In this document: positions 44,143 through 52,913 of the stretch, piece by piece
How positions within the stretch are numbered: the first letter of the stretch is position 1
How the letters are laid out: the number at the start of each line of letters is the position of its first letter
From: Parvularcula lutaonensis
Lineage (GTDB): Bacteria; Pseudomonadota; Alphaproteobacteria; Caulobacterales; Parvularculaceae
Direction: 5' to 3'
Length of the DNA: 64,000 bases
NCBI RefSeq assembly: GCF_014651915.1
Contig: NZ_BMXU01000002.1
Location: 687,507-751,506 of the forward strand
The notes under the pieces: generated by a model
The model's input: the letters and a program-made list of their open reading frames with translations, nothing else
The model's database searches: none
Told to the model about the DNA's origin: nothing
Translations under genes and position numbers: made by a program

Positions 44143-44523
44143 ATGGGTATCGGCCCTCACGGCTCCGACGATCTCGCTGACGAATGCATCGATATCGCTC
44201 GGTTTGCGTGACGTGATGACGTTGCCGTCCCGCACGATTTCCCGGTCAACCACCGTCGCACCGGCATTGCGCAGGTCGGTCCGAAGCGGTGGCCAGCTCC
44301 TGATGGTCCGGCCTTTCGCGGCCCCGGTCTCCACGAGCAACAGGGCGCATGGCCGATGGCAGCAATCGGCTTTGCTTGCTTGCTTGCTGAAACGTCGGCT
44401 CAGGTCGACGGCTTGACCGTCGAGCAGCATGCGGTCCGGATTGATCCGGCCGCCGGGCAGGACAAAGGGGGTGTTCGCCAACAGAACGCCGCATGCGGTA
44501 AAACACCCGTGCGCGGATAACAT
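44143..44523 (-). pseudogene. Decayed DJ-1/PfpI-family gene (truncated, two compensating frameshifts)
   Basis: The frame reads PFVLPGGRINPDRMLLDGQA near its start and GRTIRSWPPLRTDLRNAGAT, VVDREIVRDGNVITSRKP and DIDAFVSEIV later, clear DJ-1/PfpI (YhbO-like) segments. The first 60 or so family residues are missing. Between 44344 and 44390 a run of AAGC repeats is followed by about ten codons in another frame that spell KPIAAIGHAP, the nucleophile-elbow region; the original frame then resumes at LLVETGAAKG. The family stop is also not found. The catalytic Cys position reads Gly. It is a likely dead gene or mis-sequenced copy. Confidence 0.75.
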
Positions 44524-44588
44524 GCTTTCGAAGCTTCGCTGCGAGGGGTTCCTTGCGCTAACTGCATCCCACGAGAAAGGGGTTTCCC

Positions 44589-45449
44589 ATGACGCTCACC
44601 ATTTCGGCGCTGACGGCGCTGGCCAGCCTGTCCCTTGCCCAGCGGGACCTCTCCTCCGTCGAAATCACCAGCGAGGAAGCCGCGCCGGGTGTCCATGTCC
44701 TCTACGGCGCAGGGGGGAATATCGGCCTTCATTTCGGGGACGACGCGGTTTTCATCATCGATGACCAGTTCGCGCCCCTGACCGGCAAGATCATCGCCAA
44801 GGTCCGCGAGCTCTCCGGTGACGACATCGATTTCGTCCTCAACACACACTATCACGGCGATCACACCGGAGGGAACGAGAATCTCGGCGAGGCGGGTGCG
44901 CTGATCTTTGGTCATGACAATGTCCGGACCCGCGTCCTTGAAGGGCAGAACCCTGCCAATGCCCCTGTGGTGACGTTTTCCAAGCAGCAAAGCTTTCACA
45001 TCAATGGCGATACTGTCCGTGCCGTGCACATCCCGAACGCGCACACCGATGGTGATGCGATCGTCGTGTTCGAAAAGGCGAATGTCATCCACACCGGCGA
45101 TACCATGTTCGAAGAGTCAATGGGCAGCTTCCCCTATATCGACCTCGCCGGAGGAGGCTCGATCAACGGAGCGATCGAGGCGGCGCGGACCACCTGGGAG
45201 ATGTCGGACGAGAACACGGTCATCATCCCTGGCCATGGCAGGCTGACCGACAAGGCTGGCGCCAAAGCCTATCACGACATGCTGGTCGCTATCCGCGACC
45301 GGGTTCAGCGCATGATCGATGATGGCAAATCGAAATCGGAGATCGTGGCTGCTAAGCCTGCTTCCGCCTATGCCGAAAGCAGGACCGGAGGCTTTATCTC
45401 CGAAGACAGGTTCGTCGAGACAGTCTATGACAGTCTGACTGCGGAGTAG
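44589..45449 (+). CDS. Periplasmic MBL-fold metallohydrolase
   Basis: A 286-residue metallo-beta-lactamase fold protein with an N-terminal signal-like segment (MTLTISALTALASLSLAQ). The metal motif is NTHYHGDHTGGNENL; other ligands lie in PNAHTDGDAIV, VIHTGDTMFE and IIPGHGRL. The overall layout resembles subclass B-like or SoxH-type hydrolases acting in the periplasm, not a proven beta-lactamase. GAGAAAGGGG precedes the ATG. The neighbour is the PfpI pseudogene. Confidence 0.87.
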   Translation: MTLTISALTALASLSLAQRDLSSVEITSEEAAPGVHVLYGAGGNIGLHFGDDAVFIIDDQFAPLTGKIIAKVRELSGDDIDFVLNTHYHGDHTGGNENLGEAGALIFGHDNVRTRVLEGQNPANAPVVTFSKQQSFHINGDTVRAVHIPNAHTDGDAIVVFEKANVIHTGDTMFEESMGSFPYIDLAGGGSINGAIEAARTTWEMSDENTVIIPGHGRLTDKAGAKAYHDMLVAIRDRVQRMIDDGKSKSEIVAAKPASAYAESRTGGFISEDRFVETVYDSLTAE

Positions 45450-45459
45450 ATAACTCGAC

Positions 45460-45488
45460 AAAAAAGCCCCGCCTTCCGGCAGGGCTTT
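45460..45488. terminator. Bidirectional terminator between the MBL gene and sodB
   Basis: Stem AAAGCCC.GCC / GGC.GGGCTTT with a TTCC loop and one mismatch pair, flanked by an A-run and T-run; it lies 11 bases after the MBL stop and 24 bases from the sodB stop. Confidence 0.85.
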
Positions 45489-45511
45489 CCCTGTCAGTTT
45501 GCTGACGGAAT

Positions 45512-46108
45512 TCAGCCCAGATTGCTCTCGGCGAAGTCCCAGTTCACGAGATGGTCGAGGAACCGGTCGATATAGGCCGGACGCGCGTTCTGGTAGTCGA
45601 GATAGTAAGCGTGCTCCCAGACATCCATTGTCAGGAGCGGCGTCGCGCCGTCGTCAGTCAGCGGCGTTTCGGCATTCAGGGTCTTGCGGACTTCCAGCTT
45701 ACCGCCTTTCTCCACCAGCCATGCCCAGCCCGAGCCGAACTGCGTCGCGCCGGCATCCGCGAATTCCTTGCGGAAGTTGTCGTAGCTGCCGAAGCTGTCG
45801 TCGATCATCTTGGCGATCTTCGAGCCTTCAGCGGGCTTTCCGCCGCCGCCGGGCTTCATCGAGTGCCAGTAGAAGGTGTGGTTCCACACCTGGGCGGCGT
45901 TGTTGAACAGGCCCTGGTCCTTGCCGACCGCCTTTTTCACGATCGTGACAAGGTCGTCGTCCGCCATGTCAGTGCCTTCGATGGCGGCGTTGGTCTTGTC
46001 GACATAGGCCTGGTGGTGCTTGCCATAGTGGTAGTCGAGCGTGTCCCGGCTGATGTGCGGGGCCAGGGCATCGCGCTCATAGGGAAGCGGGGGAAGGCTG
46101 ACGGCCAT
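45512..46108 (-). CDS. sodB: Superoxide dismutase, Fe type
   Basis: Dismutates superoxide to oxygen and hydrogen peroxide in the cytoplasm. The 198 residues show the metal ligands in YHYGKHHQAYV (first His), QVWNHTFYWHSM (second His) and LTMDVWEHAYYLDYQN (Asp and third His). The FNNAAQVWNHTFYW phrase, with Gln before the second histidine, favours the iron-specific subgroup. ATG 46108 has AAGGAG about 9 bases upstream; a 21-codon extension is rejected. Confidence 0.95.
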   Translation of the reverse strand: MAVSLPPLPYERDALAPHISRDTLDYHYGKHHQAYVDKTNAAIEGTDMADDDLVTIVKKAVGKDQGLFNNAAQVWNHTFYWHSMKPGGGGKPAEGSKIAKMIDDSFGSYDNFRKEFADAGATQFGSGWAWLVEKGGKLEVRKTLNAETPLTDDGATPLLTMDVWEHAYYLDYQNARPAYIDRFLDHLVNWDFAESNLG

Positions 46109-46269
46109 GGTGCGTCTCTCCTTTTGGTTCAATCCGTGACCGGGACGTAACGGTTCCGGCGCGATAATCAATGACGGCGCGCCGTCGCATTGCCGCGAGG
46201 GCCACGCAGTTTTGCTGTCTTTGCTCCCTTCCGGCCTTCCGGGCGGCCCCTACCCTCAGCCTCGTCAGC

Positions 46270-46395
46270 CACCACGAGGAGATTGCGGCAGTGGCGGCAT
46301 TCCTCGTGTCCGATGATGCCAGCTATGTCACGGGTGCGGAATATACCGTAGATGGTGGCATGACGATGCATTGGTCCTTTGATGTCATTCAGGAG
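46270..46395 (+). pseudogene. C-terminal remnant of a short-chain dehydrogenase/reductase
   Basis: The frame reads HHEEIAAVAAFLVSDDASYV then TGAEYTVDGGMTMHW, the canonical last 35 residues of an SDR (compare phaB in this window). Upstream the frame has no Rossmann motif, so only the 3-prime end remains. It sits in the 395-base stretch between sodB and the dipeptidase gene; bases 46109-46269 show nothing else recognisable. A hairpin repeat follows 12 bases later. Confidence 0.75.
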
Positions 46396-46406
46396 CGATC
46401 GAAGAT

Positions 46407-46479
46407 CGAGCCCGGAATCCATACCGTGTCGTTCTATGGGTTCCGGGCCTGCCTTGCAGGCATCCCGGAATGACAGATG
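46407..46479 (+). repeat. Hairpin repeat, copy 1
   Basis: CCGGAATCCATAC at the left, then TTCCGGGCCTGCC, a 4-base loop, AGGCATCCCGGAA, then TGACAGATG. The arms TTCCGGG / CCCGGAA pair perfectly. A second copy in the same orientation is at 47780-47849, on the other side of the dipeptidase gene. Confidence 0.8.
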
Positions 46480-46503
46480 GGTAGAACATGCTAAACCCGC
46501 TCC

Positions 46504-47748
46504 ATGGGCACACTCATTCTCCGCATCATTGCCGGCATCTTGGGGTTTCTGGGCCTCGCGCTGATCCTTTTCCTCTGGCTCGCGCCGCCTCGGGTGGATG
46601 CCAGCATGAACCCGGTGGTGCCGCACGCGCCTTATGAGATTTCCGAGGAGGCGAGGGCGCTGCACGCGACGATCCCGGTGGCGGATCTTCATGCGGACAG
46701 TCTCCTTTGGAACCGGGACCTGCTGAAACGGAACGACTACGGCCATGTCGACATCCCGCGCTTGCGCGAAGGCGGGGTGTTCCTGCAGATGTTCACGGCG
46801 GTGACGAAGACGCCGAAGGGCCAGAACTACGACGAGAACGATGGGTCCACGGACAATATCCGGACTCTCGCGATGGCGCAGCGCTGGCCGCGGAGGACCT
46901 GGGACAGCCGGACGGAGCGGGCGATTTATCAGGCGGAGAAGCTGGCGGGGTTTGCGGAGGACTCGCAAGTCGGTCGCGATGGGTTGGCTCCCCTCGAGAT
47001 TGTTCGCACTTCCGCCGACCTGGATGAACTCCTCAGGATTTGGACCGGCGGCATCGAGTTGGAGGTGCTTTCCGCCGACGGCGGAACAACTCCTGTGTCG
47101 TTACGCGGTGTCGCCGCCATCCTCGGCACCGAAGGCTCTCACGCCCTCGACGGCGACCTCGCCAATATCGACCGGCTGTTTGATGCCGGGTACCGGGTGA
47201 TGGGGCTGCACCATTTCTTCGACAACAAGCTCGGCGGCTCGCTGCATGGGACGAGCGGTGAGGGGCTGACGGAGTTCGGCCGCGCCGCTGTCAGCCGGAT
47301 GCGCGAGAAGGACATCATCATCGATGTGGCCCACAGCTCTGAACAGGTCGTGCGCGAGGTCCTCGCCATGGGTGCAGGCCCGCTGATCGTCAGCCACACG
47401 GGCTTTGACGGGCACTGCCCGAGCCCGAGGAACATCTCCGATGAGACCATGGAGATGATTGCTGAGGACGGGGGGCTGATCGGCGTCGGCTTCTGGGAAG
47501 ACGTCACCTGCGACGCCTCGCCCGCCGGGATTGCCGATGCGATCATGTGGGGCGCCAACAGGTTCGGTGTGGACCATATTGCTCTGGGTTCGGACTTTGA
47601 CGGCACGGTGACGACCGAGCTCGATGCGAGCGAGCTGGCCGCGATTACCCAGGCCCTGATGGATGCTGGGATGGAGGATGATGACATCCGCAAGGTGATG
47701 GGCGGGAACGCAGTGCGGTTCTTCCTGGAGAATTTGCCTGAGGGGTGA
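46504..47748 (+). CDS. Membrane dipeptidase (M19, renal dipeptidase family)
   Basis: A 414-residue zinc dipeptidase anchored by an N-terminal membrane segment (about 5-27). Metal-site motifs are PVADLHADSL (HxD), GTEGSHALDG, LHHFFDNKLGGS, IDVAHSS, SHTGF and ALGSDFDGT. M19 enzymes hydrolyse dipeptides, including D-configured or dehydro forms, and act here probably in the periplasm. The gene is bounded on both sides by the same hairpin repeat. The start has a weak ribosome site. Confidence 0.9.
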   Translation: MGTLILRIIAGILGFLGLALILFLWLAPPRVDASMNPVVPHAPYEISEEARALHATIPVADLHADSLLWNRDLLKRNDYGHVDIPRLREGGVFLQMFTAVTKTPKGQNYDENDGSTDNIRTLAMAQRWPRRTWDSRTERAIYQAEKLAGFAEDSQVGRDGLAPLEIVRTSADLDELLRIWTGGIELEVLSADGGTTPVSLRGVAAILGTEGSHALDGDLANIDRLFDAGYRVMGLHHFFDNKLGGSLHGTSGEGLTEFGRAAVSRMREKDIIIDVAHSSEQVVREVLAMGAGPLIVSHTGFDGHCPSPRNISDETMEMIAEDGGLIGVGFWEDVTCDASPAGIADAIMWGANRFGVDHIALGSDFDGTVTTELDASELAAITQALMDAGMEDDDIRKVMGGNAVRFFLENLPEG

Positions 47749-47779
47749 GGGAGCAGATCCCGGGGCGCTTGGAGACCGA

Positions 47780-47849
47780 GACCGGGATCCATACGCAGCG
47801 CTGTTCGGGTTCCGGGCTCCAGCTTCGCTGGCCCCGGAATGACAGGTGA
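47780..47849 (+). repeat. Hairpin repeat, copy 2
   Basis: CCGGGATCCATAC at the left, then TTCCGGGCTCCAGC, a 3-base loop, GCTGGCCCCGGAA, then TGACAGGTG. The outer sequence and arms match copy 1. The inner stem differs in both arms (CCAGC/GCTGG here, GCCT/AGGC there), so pairing is kept. Confidence 0.8.
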
Positions 47850-47926
47850 TGAGAAGGGCGACAGGGTCGTCACTTGAACAAACGCCCAACTGCAACCAAA
47901 CCCTCTTCATGACCGAACCAAGGGCC

Positions 47927-50008
47927 ATGTTGCGCGCCGTTCTTGCCGTTTTTGCCCTTTTTGCCGTCGCCCAGGCCCAGACGGGGCCGGTGGTGGAGAC
48001 AGGGCACGCCTCCTCGCGCCTGATAGCCGAGAAGTCAGCCGCCGTGCCGGGCGACACCCTGTGGGTCGCGCTGGCGCAGGAGCTGGACGAGGGCTGGCAC
48101 GTCTACTGGAAGAACCCGGGCGATAGCGGTCTCCCGCTGGAGCTTCGCTGGAATTTGCCGGAAGGCTGGGAGGCCGGGGAAATCGGCTATCCGCTGCCCC
48201 ATCGCCTGCCACTGGGGCCGCTGACGAATTTCGGCCACGAAGGCAGCCCGACTTTCCTTGTCCCTCTCGAGGTGCCGGACGATGCCGAGCCCGGCTCGAC
48301 GGCGCGCTTCGATGTCCTTGCCGAGTGGCTGATCTGCCTCGACGTCTGCATCCCCGAGAGCGCCGAGCTGACAATGACCATCCCGGTGATGGCCAGCGCG
48401 GCGGACATGCCGGCGCAGTCCGCGCGGATCCGCACTGCGCGCAGCGCTCTGCCGCGTGATCTCGGCCTCGATGCGCAGTGGGCCATGGACGGGGAGAACG
48501 TCGTCCTGCGCATCGAAGGCGCGCCGACAGGGAAGGCGTTTTTCTTTCCCGAGCGCGGCGGCACCATCGAGCCTTCGGCTCCGCAGGCCCAGCACCGGCA
48601 TGAAGGTGCGCTCTACCTGTCGATGACTCCCGGCATCGACTTCCGGCTGGAGAAGCCTGAGGAGATCGCGGGCGTCCTCGTCCTCGACATGGACGGACAG
48701 GAAGTCGGCGTCGAGATTTTGGCGCGGGAGAGCGCAGCCCCGGTGGCGAGCCCGGAGATCCTCGCTTCGCTGGGTTCCGGCGCCTCTGGGGCGACGGAGG
48801 GGGGAGCGGGCAACATCGCGCTGGTCTTCCTGTTCGCGCTTCTTGGCGGCGTCGTCCTCAACGCCATGCCGTGCGTCTTCCCCATCGTGTTCCTTAAGGC
48901 CGCGAGCGTCGCCAAGCTCGGCGGGGCCGACCGGAGCACCATCCAGAAGGATGCCTTGGCCTACACCGCCGGCGTGCTCGTCACTTTCGCGGCAATGGCG
49001 GGGCTGCTTCTCGCGCTGCGGGGCGCAGGCGCACAGCTCGGCTGGGGCTTCCACCTCCAGTCACCCGTGGCCGTCGGCTTCTTTGCCGTCGTGGTGTTCC
49101 TGATCGGGCTCAACCTTGCCGGGCTCTTCGAGGTGGGAACCTCCGTACAGGGAGCAGGCTCCGGCCTCACCCGGAAGCCGGGATTGAAGGGCTCGTTTTT
49201 CACCGGGCTGTTGGCCGTGGTGGTCGCCGCGCCGTGCATCGGGCCGTTCCTTGGCCTGCCGATCGGCTTTGCCCTCAGCGCGCCGCCGGTTGCGGCGATC
49301 GCCGTGTTCCTTGCCCTTGGGCTTGGTCTTGCGCTGCCCTACCTGATGCTCACGGTCGTGCCGCAGCTGGTGCAGGCCCTGCCGAAGCCGGGGGCCTGGA
49401 TGGTGCGGCTGAAGCAGGTGTTCAGCTTCGCGATGTTCGGCACCGTGGCTTGGCTGACATGGGTGGTGAGCCTTCAGGCGGGGCCCCAGGGTGTGCTGGC
49501 CCTCGGCATCGCTTTCGTGCTCGCAGCCTTCGGAGGCTGGCTCTTCGGCCTCGCGCAGGAGAAGGGCGGGGCACGGCCCCTCCAGCTCGCGGCGGCCTTG
49601 GCGCTAACCGCGGCGCTTCTGCCCCTGGCCATGCTCAAGACGGCGGAAGGTCCTGCCTATGTCGGCTCCCTCGCCAAGGAGCCCTATGACGAGGCGCGGA
49701 TTGCGGCCCTGCAGGCGGAGGGCACACCGGTCTTCGTGGATTTCACCGCGGCGTGGTGCGTCACCTGCCAGTACAACAAGCGCGTGGTGCTCGACTCCCC
49801 CGAAGGCCAGGCGCTCTTCGCGCGCACGGGGACGGTGTTCATGGTGGCGGACCTGACGAACCCGGACCCGGTCATCACCGCTGCGATCGAACGGCAGGGC
49901 AGAAGCGGCGTTCCGCTCTATCTCTACTATAACCGCAAGGGCGAGACCGAGATCCTGCCCCAGATCCTGACGCTCGACCGTCTCGAGGAAACACTGGAGA
50001 GAACCTGA
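47927..50008 (+). CDS. DsbD/ScsB-like thiol:disulfide interchange membrane protein
   Basis: A 693-residue protein carrying electrons from cytoplasmic thioredoxin to the periplasm. It has a signal peptide (cleaved after AQAQ), an N-terminal periplasmic domain with C137 and C141 (CLDVC), a polytopic CcdA/DsbD-type membrane domain (about 300-590) with cysteines in NAMPCVFPI and AAPCIGPFLG, and a C-terminal thioredoxin domain with C611 and C614 (WCVTC). The N-terminal cysteine pattern resembles ScsB more than classical DsbD. ATG 47927 is chosen because the signal peptide starts there. The next gene overlaps by one base (TGATG). Confidence 0.9.
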   Translation: MLRAVLAVFALFAVAQAQTGPVVETGHASSRLIAEKSAAVPGDTLWVALAQELDEGWHVYWKNPGDSGLPLELRWNLPEGWEAGEIGYPLPHRLPLGPLTNFGHEGSPTFLVPLEVPDDAEPGSTARFDVLAEWLICLDVCIPESAELTMTIPVMASAADMPAQSARIRTARSALPRDLGLDAQWAMDGENVVLRIEGAPTGKAFFFPERGGTIEPSAPQAQHRHEGALYLSMTPGIDFRLEKPEEIAGVLVLDMDGQEVGVEILARESAAPVASPEILASLGSGASGATEGGAGNIALVFLFALLGGVVLNAMPCVFPIVFLKAASVAKLGGADRSTIQKDALAYTAGVLVTFAAMAGLLLALRGAGAQLGWGFHLQSPVAVGFFAVVVFLIGLNLAGLFEVGTSVQGAGSGLTRKPGLKGSFFTGLLAVVVAAPCIGPFLGLPIGFALSAPPVAAIAVFLALGLGLALPYLMLTVVPQLVQALPKPGAWMVRLKQVFSFAMFGTVAWLTWVVSLQAGPQGVLALGIAFVLAAFGGWLFGLAQEKGGARPLQLAAALALTAALLPLAMLKTAEGPAYVGSLAKEPYDEARIAALQAEGTPVFVDFTAAWCVTCQYNKRVVLDSPEGQALFARTGTVFMVADLTNPDPVITAAIERQGRSGVPLYLYYNRKGETEILPQILTLDRLEETLERT

Positions 50009-50592
50009 TGCTCAACGCTTTCGTCAGCCTTCTGGCCCTTGTCGGTGCGATTCCCGGCCAGCCAGCGCCTGCGTTCTCCGAGATGAGCGCCGAAGGCACC
50101 GAGATCAGCCTTGGCCAGTTCGACGGCAAGACCGTCGTTCTCGAATGGACGAATGACGGCTGCCCCTTCGTACAGAAGCACTACAATTCGAATAACATCC
50201 AGCTGCTCCAGAAGCGTGCCGCCGCCGAGGGTATCGTCTGGATCCAAGTGATCTCTTCGGCCGAAGGGAAGCAAGGCTATGCGGATGCGGCGCGCGCCAA
50301 GCAGCTCAATGAAGCCCGCGGCGCGCAGCCGGCCCATGTTCTTCTGGATGCGGACGGTTCCATGGGGCGGGCCTATGGGGCAAAGACAACGCCGCACATG
50401 TTCATCATCGATGGCGAGGGGATCGTCCGCTACAATGGCGCTATCGATACCATCCCCACGGCCGATCCCGAGGATATCCAGCATGCTCAGAACTATGTGA
50501 GCACGGCCCTCCAGCAGATGAAAAACGGCGGAGAGGTGGTCACCAAGGTCTCGAAGCCCTATGGCTGCTCGGTGAAATACGCCGACAGCTAA
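50008..50592 (+). CDS. Secreted thioredoxin-fold / peroxiredoxin-like protein
   Basis: A 194-residue AhpC/TSA-redoxin-like protein with a short N-terminal hydrophobic segment (about 1-15). The strand VVLEWTNDGCPFVQKHYNSN places Cys52 at the peroxidatic-type position; there is no CxxC. A second cysteine is near the C-terminus (Cys187, PYGCSVKY). The typical phrase KTTPHMFIIDGEG follows the fold. The start shares a base with the DsbD-like stop, so the DsbD-like protein may reduce it. Confidence 0.83.
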   Translation: MLNAFVSLLALVGAIPGQPAPAFSEMSAEGTEISLGQFDGKTVVLEWTNDGCPFVQKHYNSNNIQLLQKRAAAEGIVWIQVISSAEGKQGYADAARAKQLNEARGAQPAHVLLDADGSMGRAYGAKTTPHMFIIDGEGIVRYNGAIDTIPTADPEDIQHAQNYVSTALQQMKNGGEVVTKVSKPYGCSVKYADS

Positions 50593-50610
50593 GCGGGAGA
50601 TTCGAGCGCC

Positions 50611-52254
50611 ATGGACCCCACCAAGACGAAAGCGTGGGAAGACCTCTCCGCGCTGAGCTCCACCGACGGCCAGGCCCGGCTGCGCGATCTGTTTGCGGAG
50701 GATGAGGACCGGTTCGAACAGCTCTCCTTCGAGGCCGCGGGCCTGTTCCTCGATGCCTCGAAGACGCGCGTCACGCACAGGGCCATGGATGCGCTCTTCG
50801 CCCTCGCCGGCGAAACGGGCGTCGAGGAAAGGCGTCGGCGGATGTTCGCGGGCGAGGCCATCAACGAGACCGAAGGCCGGGCGGTCCTGCATGTCGCCCT
50901 TCGCGACAACCGCCACGGGAAATATTCGGTAGACGGTAAAGACCCGATGCCCGAGATCGAGGCGGTCCGGGAGCGGATGAAGTCCTTCACAGACGCCGTG
51001 ACCTCCGGCGAGCGAAAGGGTGCGACCGGCAAGCCGCTGACCACGGTGGTGAATATCGGTATCGGCGGGTCGGACCTTGGCCCGGTCATGGTGACGGAGG
51101 CGCTGCGCCCCTATCACATCGATGGGCGGGAAGTGCATTTCGTGTCGAATGTCGACGGCACGCACCTGTCGGAGGTGCTGCGCAGGATCGACCCCGAGAG
51201 GACGCTGTTCACCATCGCATCGAAGACCTTCACGACGCAGGAAACGATGACCAATGCGCGTTCGGCGCGGGATTGGTTCCTGAAGCAGGGAGGCAGCGAG
51301 GCGGATATCGCAAAGCACTTCGTGGCGCTTTCGACCAACCATCAGGCTACGGCGGAATTCGGGATCGACCCGGAGAACGTCTTCGGGTTCTGGGACTGGG
51401 TAGGTGGGCGGTATTCGCTGTGGAGCGCCATCGGCCTGCCGATCGCGCTGACCGTGGGCTGGGACAGTTTCGAGGACCTCCTCTCCGGTGCCCATGCCAT
51501 GGACAGGCACTTCGAAGAGGCGCCGCTCCGCGAGAACCTGCCGATCGTCATGGGCCTCGTGGGCCTGTGGCACCGGACGTTCCTCGACATGCCCGCCGTG
51601 GCGGTGCTGCCCTATGACCAGTCACTGTCGCGGCTGCCCGCCTATCTCCAGCAGGCGGACATGGAGTCGAACGGCAAGGGCCGCAGGCTCGACGGATCGA
51701 AGGTCACTTACGAGACCGGGCCGATTGTCTTCGGCGAGCCAGGTACCAATGGCCAACATGCGTTCTACCAGCTGATCCATCAGGGCACGACCGAGATCCT
51801 GTGCGAGTTCATCGCGCCTGCGATCTCCCACAACCCCCTCGGCGACCACCACGAGAAGCTGCTCGCCAATTTCCTGGCCCAGCCCGAAGCGCTGATGGTC
51901 GGCGTGACAGAGGACGAGGCGCGGGCGCAGCTCAAAGAGCAGGGGGCTTCGGACGAAGAGGCGGACCGCCTTGCACCGCACAAGGCGTTTCCGGGGAACC
52001 GGCCTTCGGTATCGATCCTGATGCAGAAGCTGACGCCGCAAACCCTCGGTGCCCTGATCGCTCTTTATGAGCACAAGATCTTCGTCCAGGGCGCGGTATG
52101 GGGCGTGAACTCCTACGACCAGTTCGGCGTCGAGCTCGGCAAGGTGCTGGCAAAGCCAATTTTGGCTGAACTGAAGGGTGAGGCCGACGCGGAGCATGAC
52201 CGTTCGACCAGCGGGCTGATCGCGCGGATCAGGTCGCTGCGGGCTGACGTATAA
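50611..52254 (+). CDS. pgi: Glucose-6-phosphate isomerase
   Basis: Interconverts glucose-6-phosphate and fructose-6-phosphate in central carbon metabolism. The 547 residues include NIGIGGSDLGPVM, FVSNVDGTHLSE, ASKTFTTQETMTNA, FGFWDWVGGRYSLWSAIG and the C-terminal signature GAVWGVNSYDQFGVELGK. This is the large bacterial/eukaryotic-type enzyme. It starts 18 bases after the peroxiredoxin-like gene and may be on the same transcript. Confidence 0.97.
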   Translation: MDPTKTKAWEDLSALSSTDGQARLRDLFAEDEDRFEQLSFEAAGLFLDASKTRVTHRAMDALFALAGETGVEERRRRMFAGEAINETEGRAVLHVALRDNRHGKYSVDGKDPMPEIEAVRERMKSFTDAVTSGERKGATGKPLTTVVNIGIGGSDLGPVMVTEALRPYHIDGREVHFVSNVDGTHLSEVLRRIDPERTLFTIASKTFTTQETMTNARSARDWFLKQGGSEADIAKHFVALSTNHQATAEFGIDPENVFGFWDWVGGRYSLWSAIGLPIALTVGWDSFEDLLSGAHAMDRHFEEAPLRENLPIVMGLVGLWHRTFLDMPAVAVLPYDQSLSRLPAYLQQADMESNGKGRRLDGSKVTYETGPIVFGEPGTNGQHAFYQLIHQGTTEILCEFIAPAISHNPLGDHHEKLLANFLAQPEALMVGVTEDEARAQLKEQGASDEEADRLAPHKAFPGNRPSVSILMQKLTPQTLGALIALYEHKIFVQGAVWGVNSYDQFGVELGKVLAKPILAELKGEADAEHDRSTSGLIARIRSLRADV

Positions 52255-52344
52255 GAAAAAGTGCAGCTCCGGCTGTGCCTAAGGTTTTCGGACGCACCGG
52301 TGCGGGTTCTATAGTCCTGCGGTCACACAGGGAAAGGGAGTCCC

Positions 52345-52839
52345 ATGCGCCGGATACTCTACGCCGTCAGCGCGCTCGCCATTGTTGGCCCGGCCCACGC
52401 GGACGATCACGAAAAGCCGGTGGTCGAGCGAAACAAGGCGCAGGCACGCGGTTTCTATGAAGACCTCTGGTTCGGCGGCGATACCAAGACCGAGAACTAT
52501 GCGAACTACGTTGCCGACACCTACGTCGTGCACGATATCGGCGAGCGAAAAAATTAGACCGAAGCCGCGATCGAGCAGAAGCGGATCGCGGACTTTTTTC
52601 ACAGCATAGGCACAGTGACCGGCAAGATTGACTACCAAGTCGCTGAAGACGACATGGTCGTGAATCGTTGGACCATGAGCTTCGAGCCGAACGAACAGGG
52701 CGAGGCCATGGGCATGTTCGCGGTGAAGGACGTGCCGATCATCAACGTCTTCCGCTTCAATGACGAGGGGAAGATCGTCGAGATCTGGAACCACCGCCAC
52801 GATGTCGACCTGCCGCAGCCGCCTCCACCGCCGCAGTAG
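52345..52839 (+). pseudogene. SnoaL/NTF2-like secreted protein gene interrupted by an in-frame TAG
   Basis: The frame begins with a signal peptide (MRRILYAVSALAIVGPAHA) and reads a SnoaL-like domain: GFYEDLWFGGDTKTENYANY, YVVHDIGERKN, stop, TEAAIEQKRIADFFH, NRWTMSF, IINVFRFNDEGKIVEIWNHR. The TAG is at 52555-52557 (codon 71). Frame and similarity continue across it; CAG (Gln) would fit, so one C-to-T change explains the stop. A GTG at 52615 could restart translation of the second half but would lack a signal peptide. Sequence error is possible. Confidence 0.85.
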
Positions 52840-52913
52840 CGACCGTCTCTCCGGGTGCGCTTGCCCCACTATCCCGCAGCCGCTAACAGCCCCCTTTGCC
52901 GGAGGAGCGAGCG

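Noticed and set aside
46200-46260. SRP RNA-like core (CCGGAAGGGAGC on the minus strand)
   Set aside because: The match is short, and the flanking bases do not form the SRP stem or continue the conserved loop.
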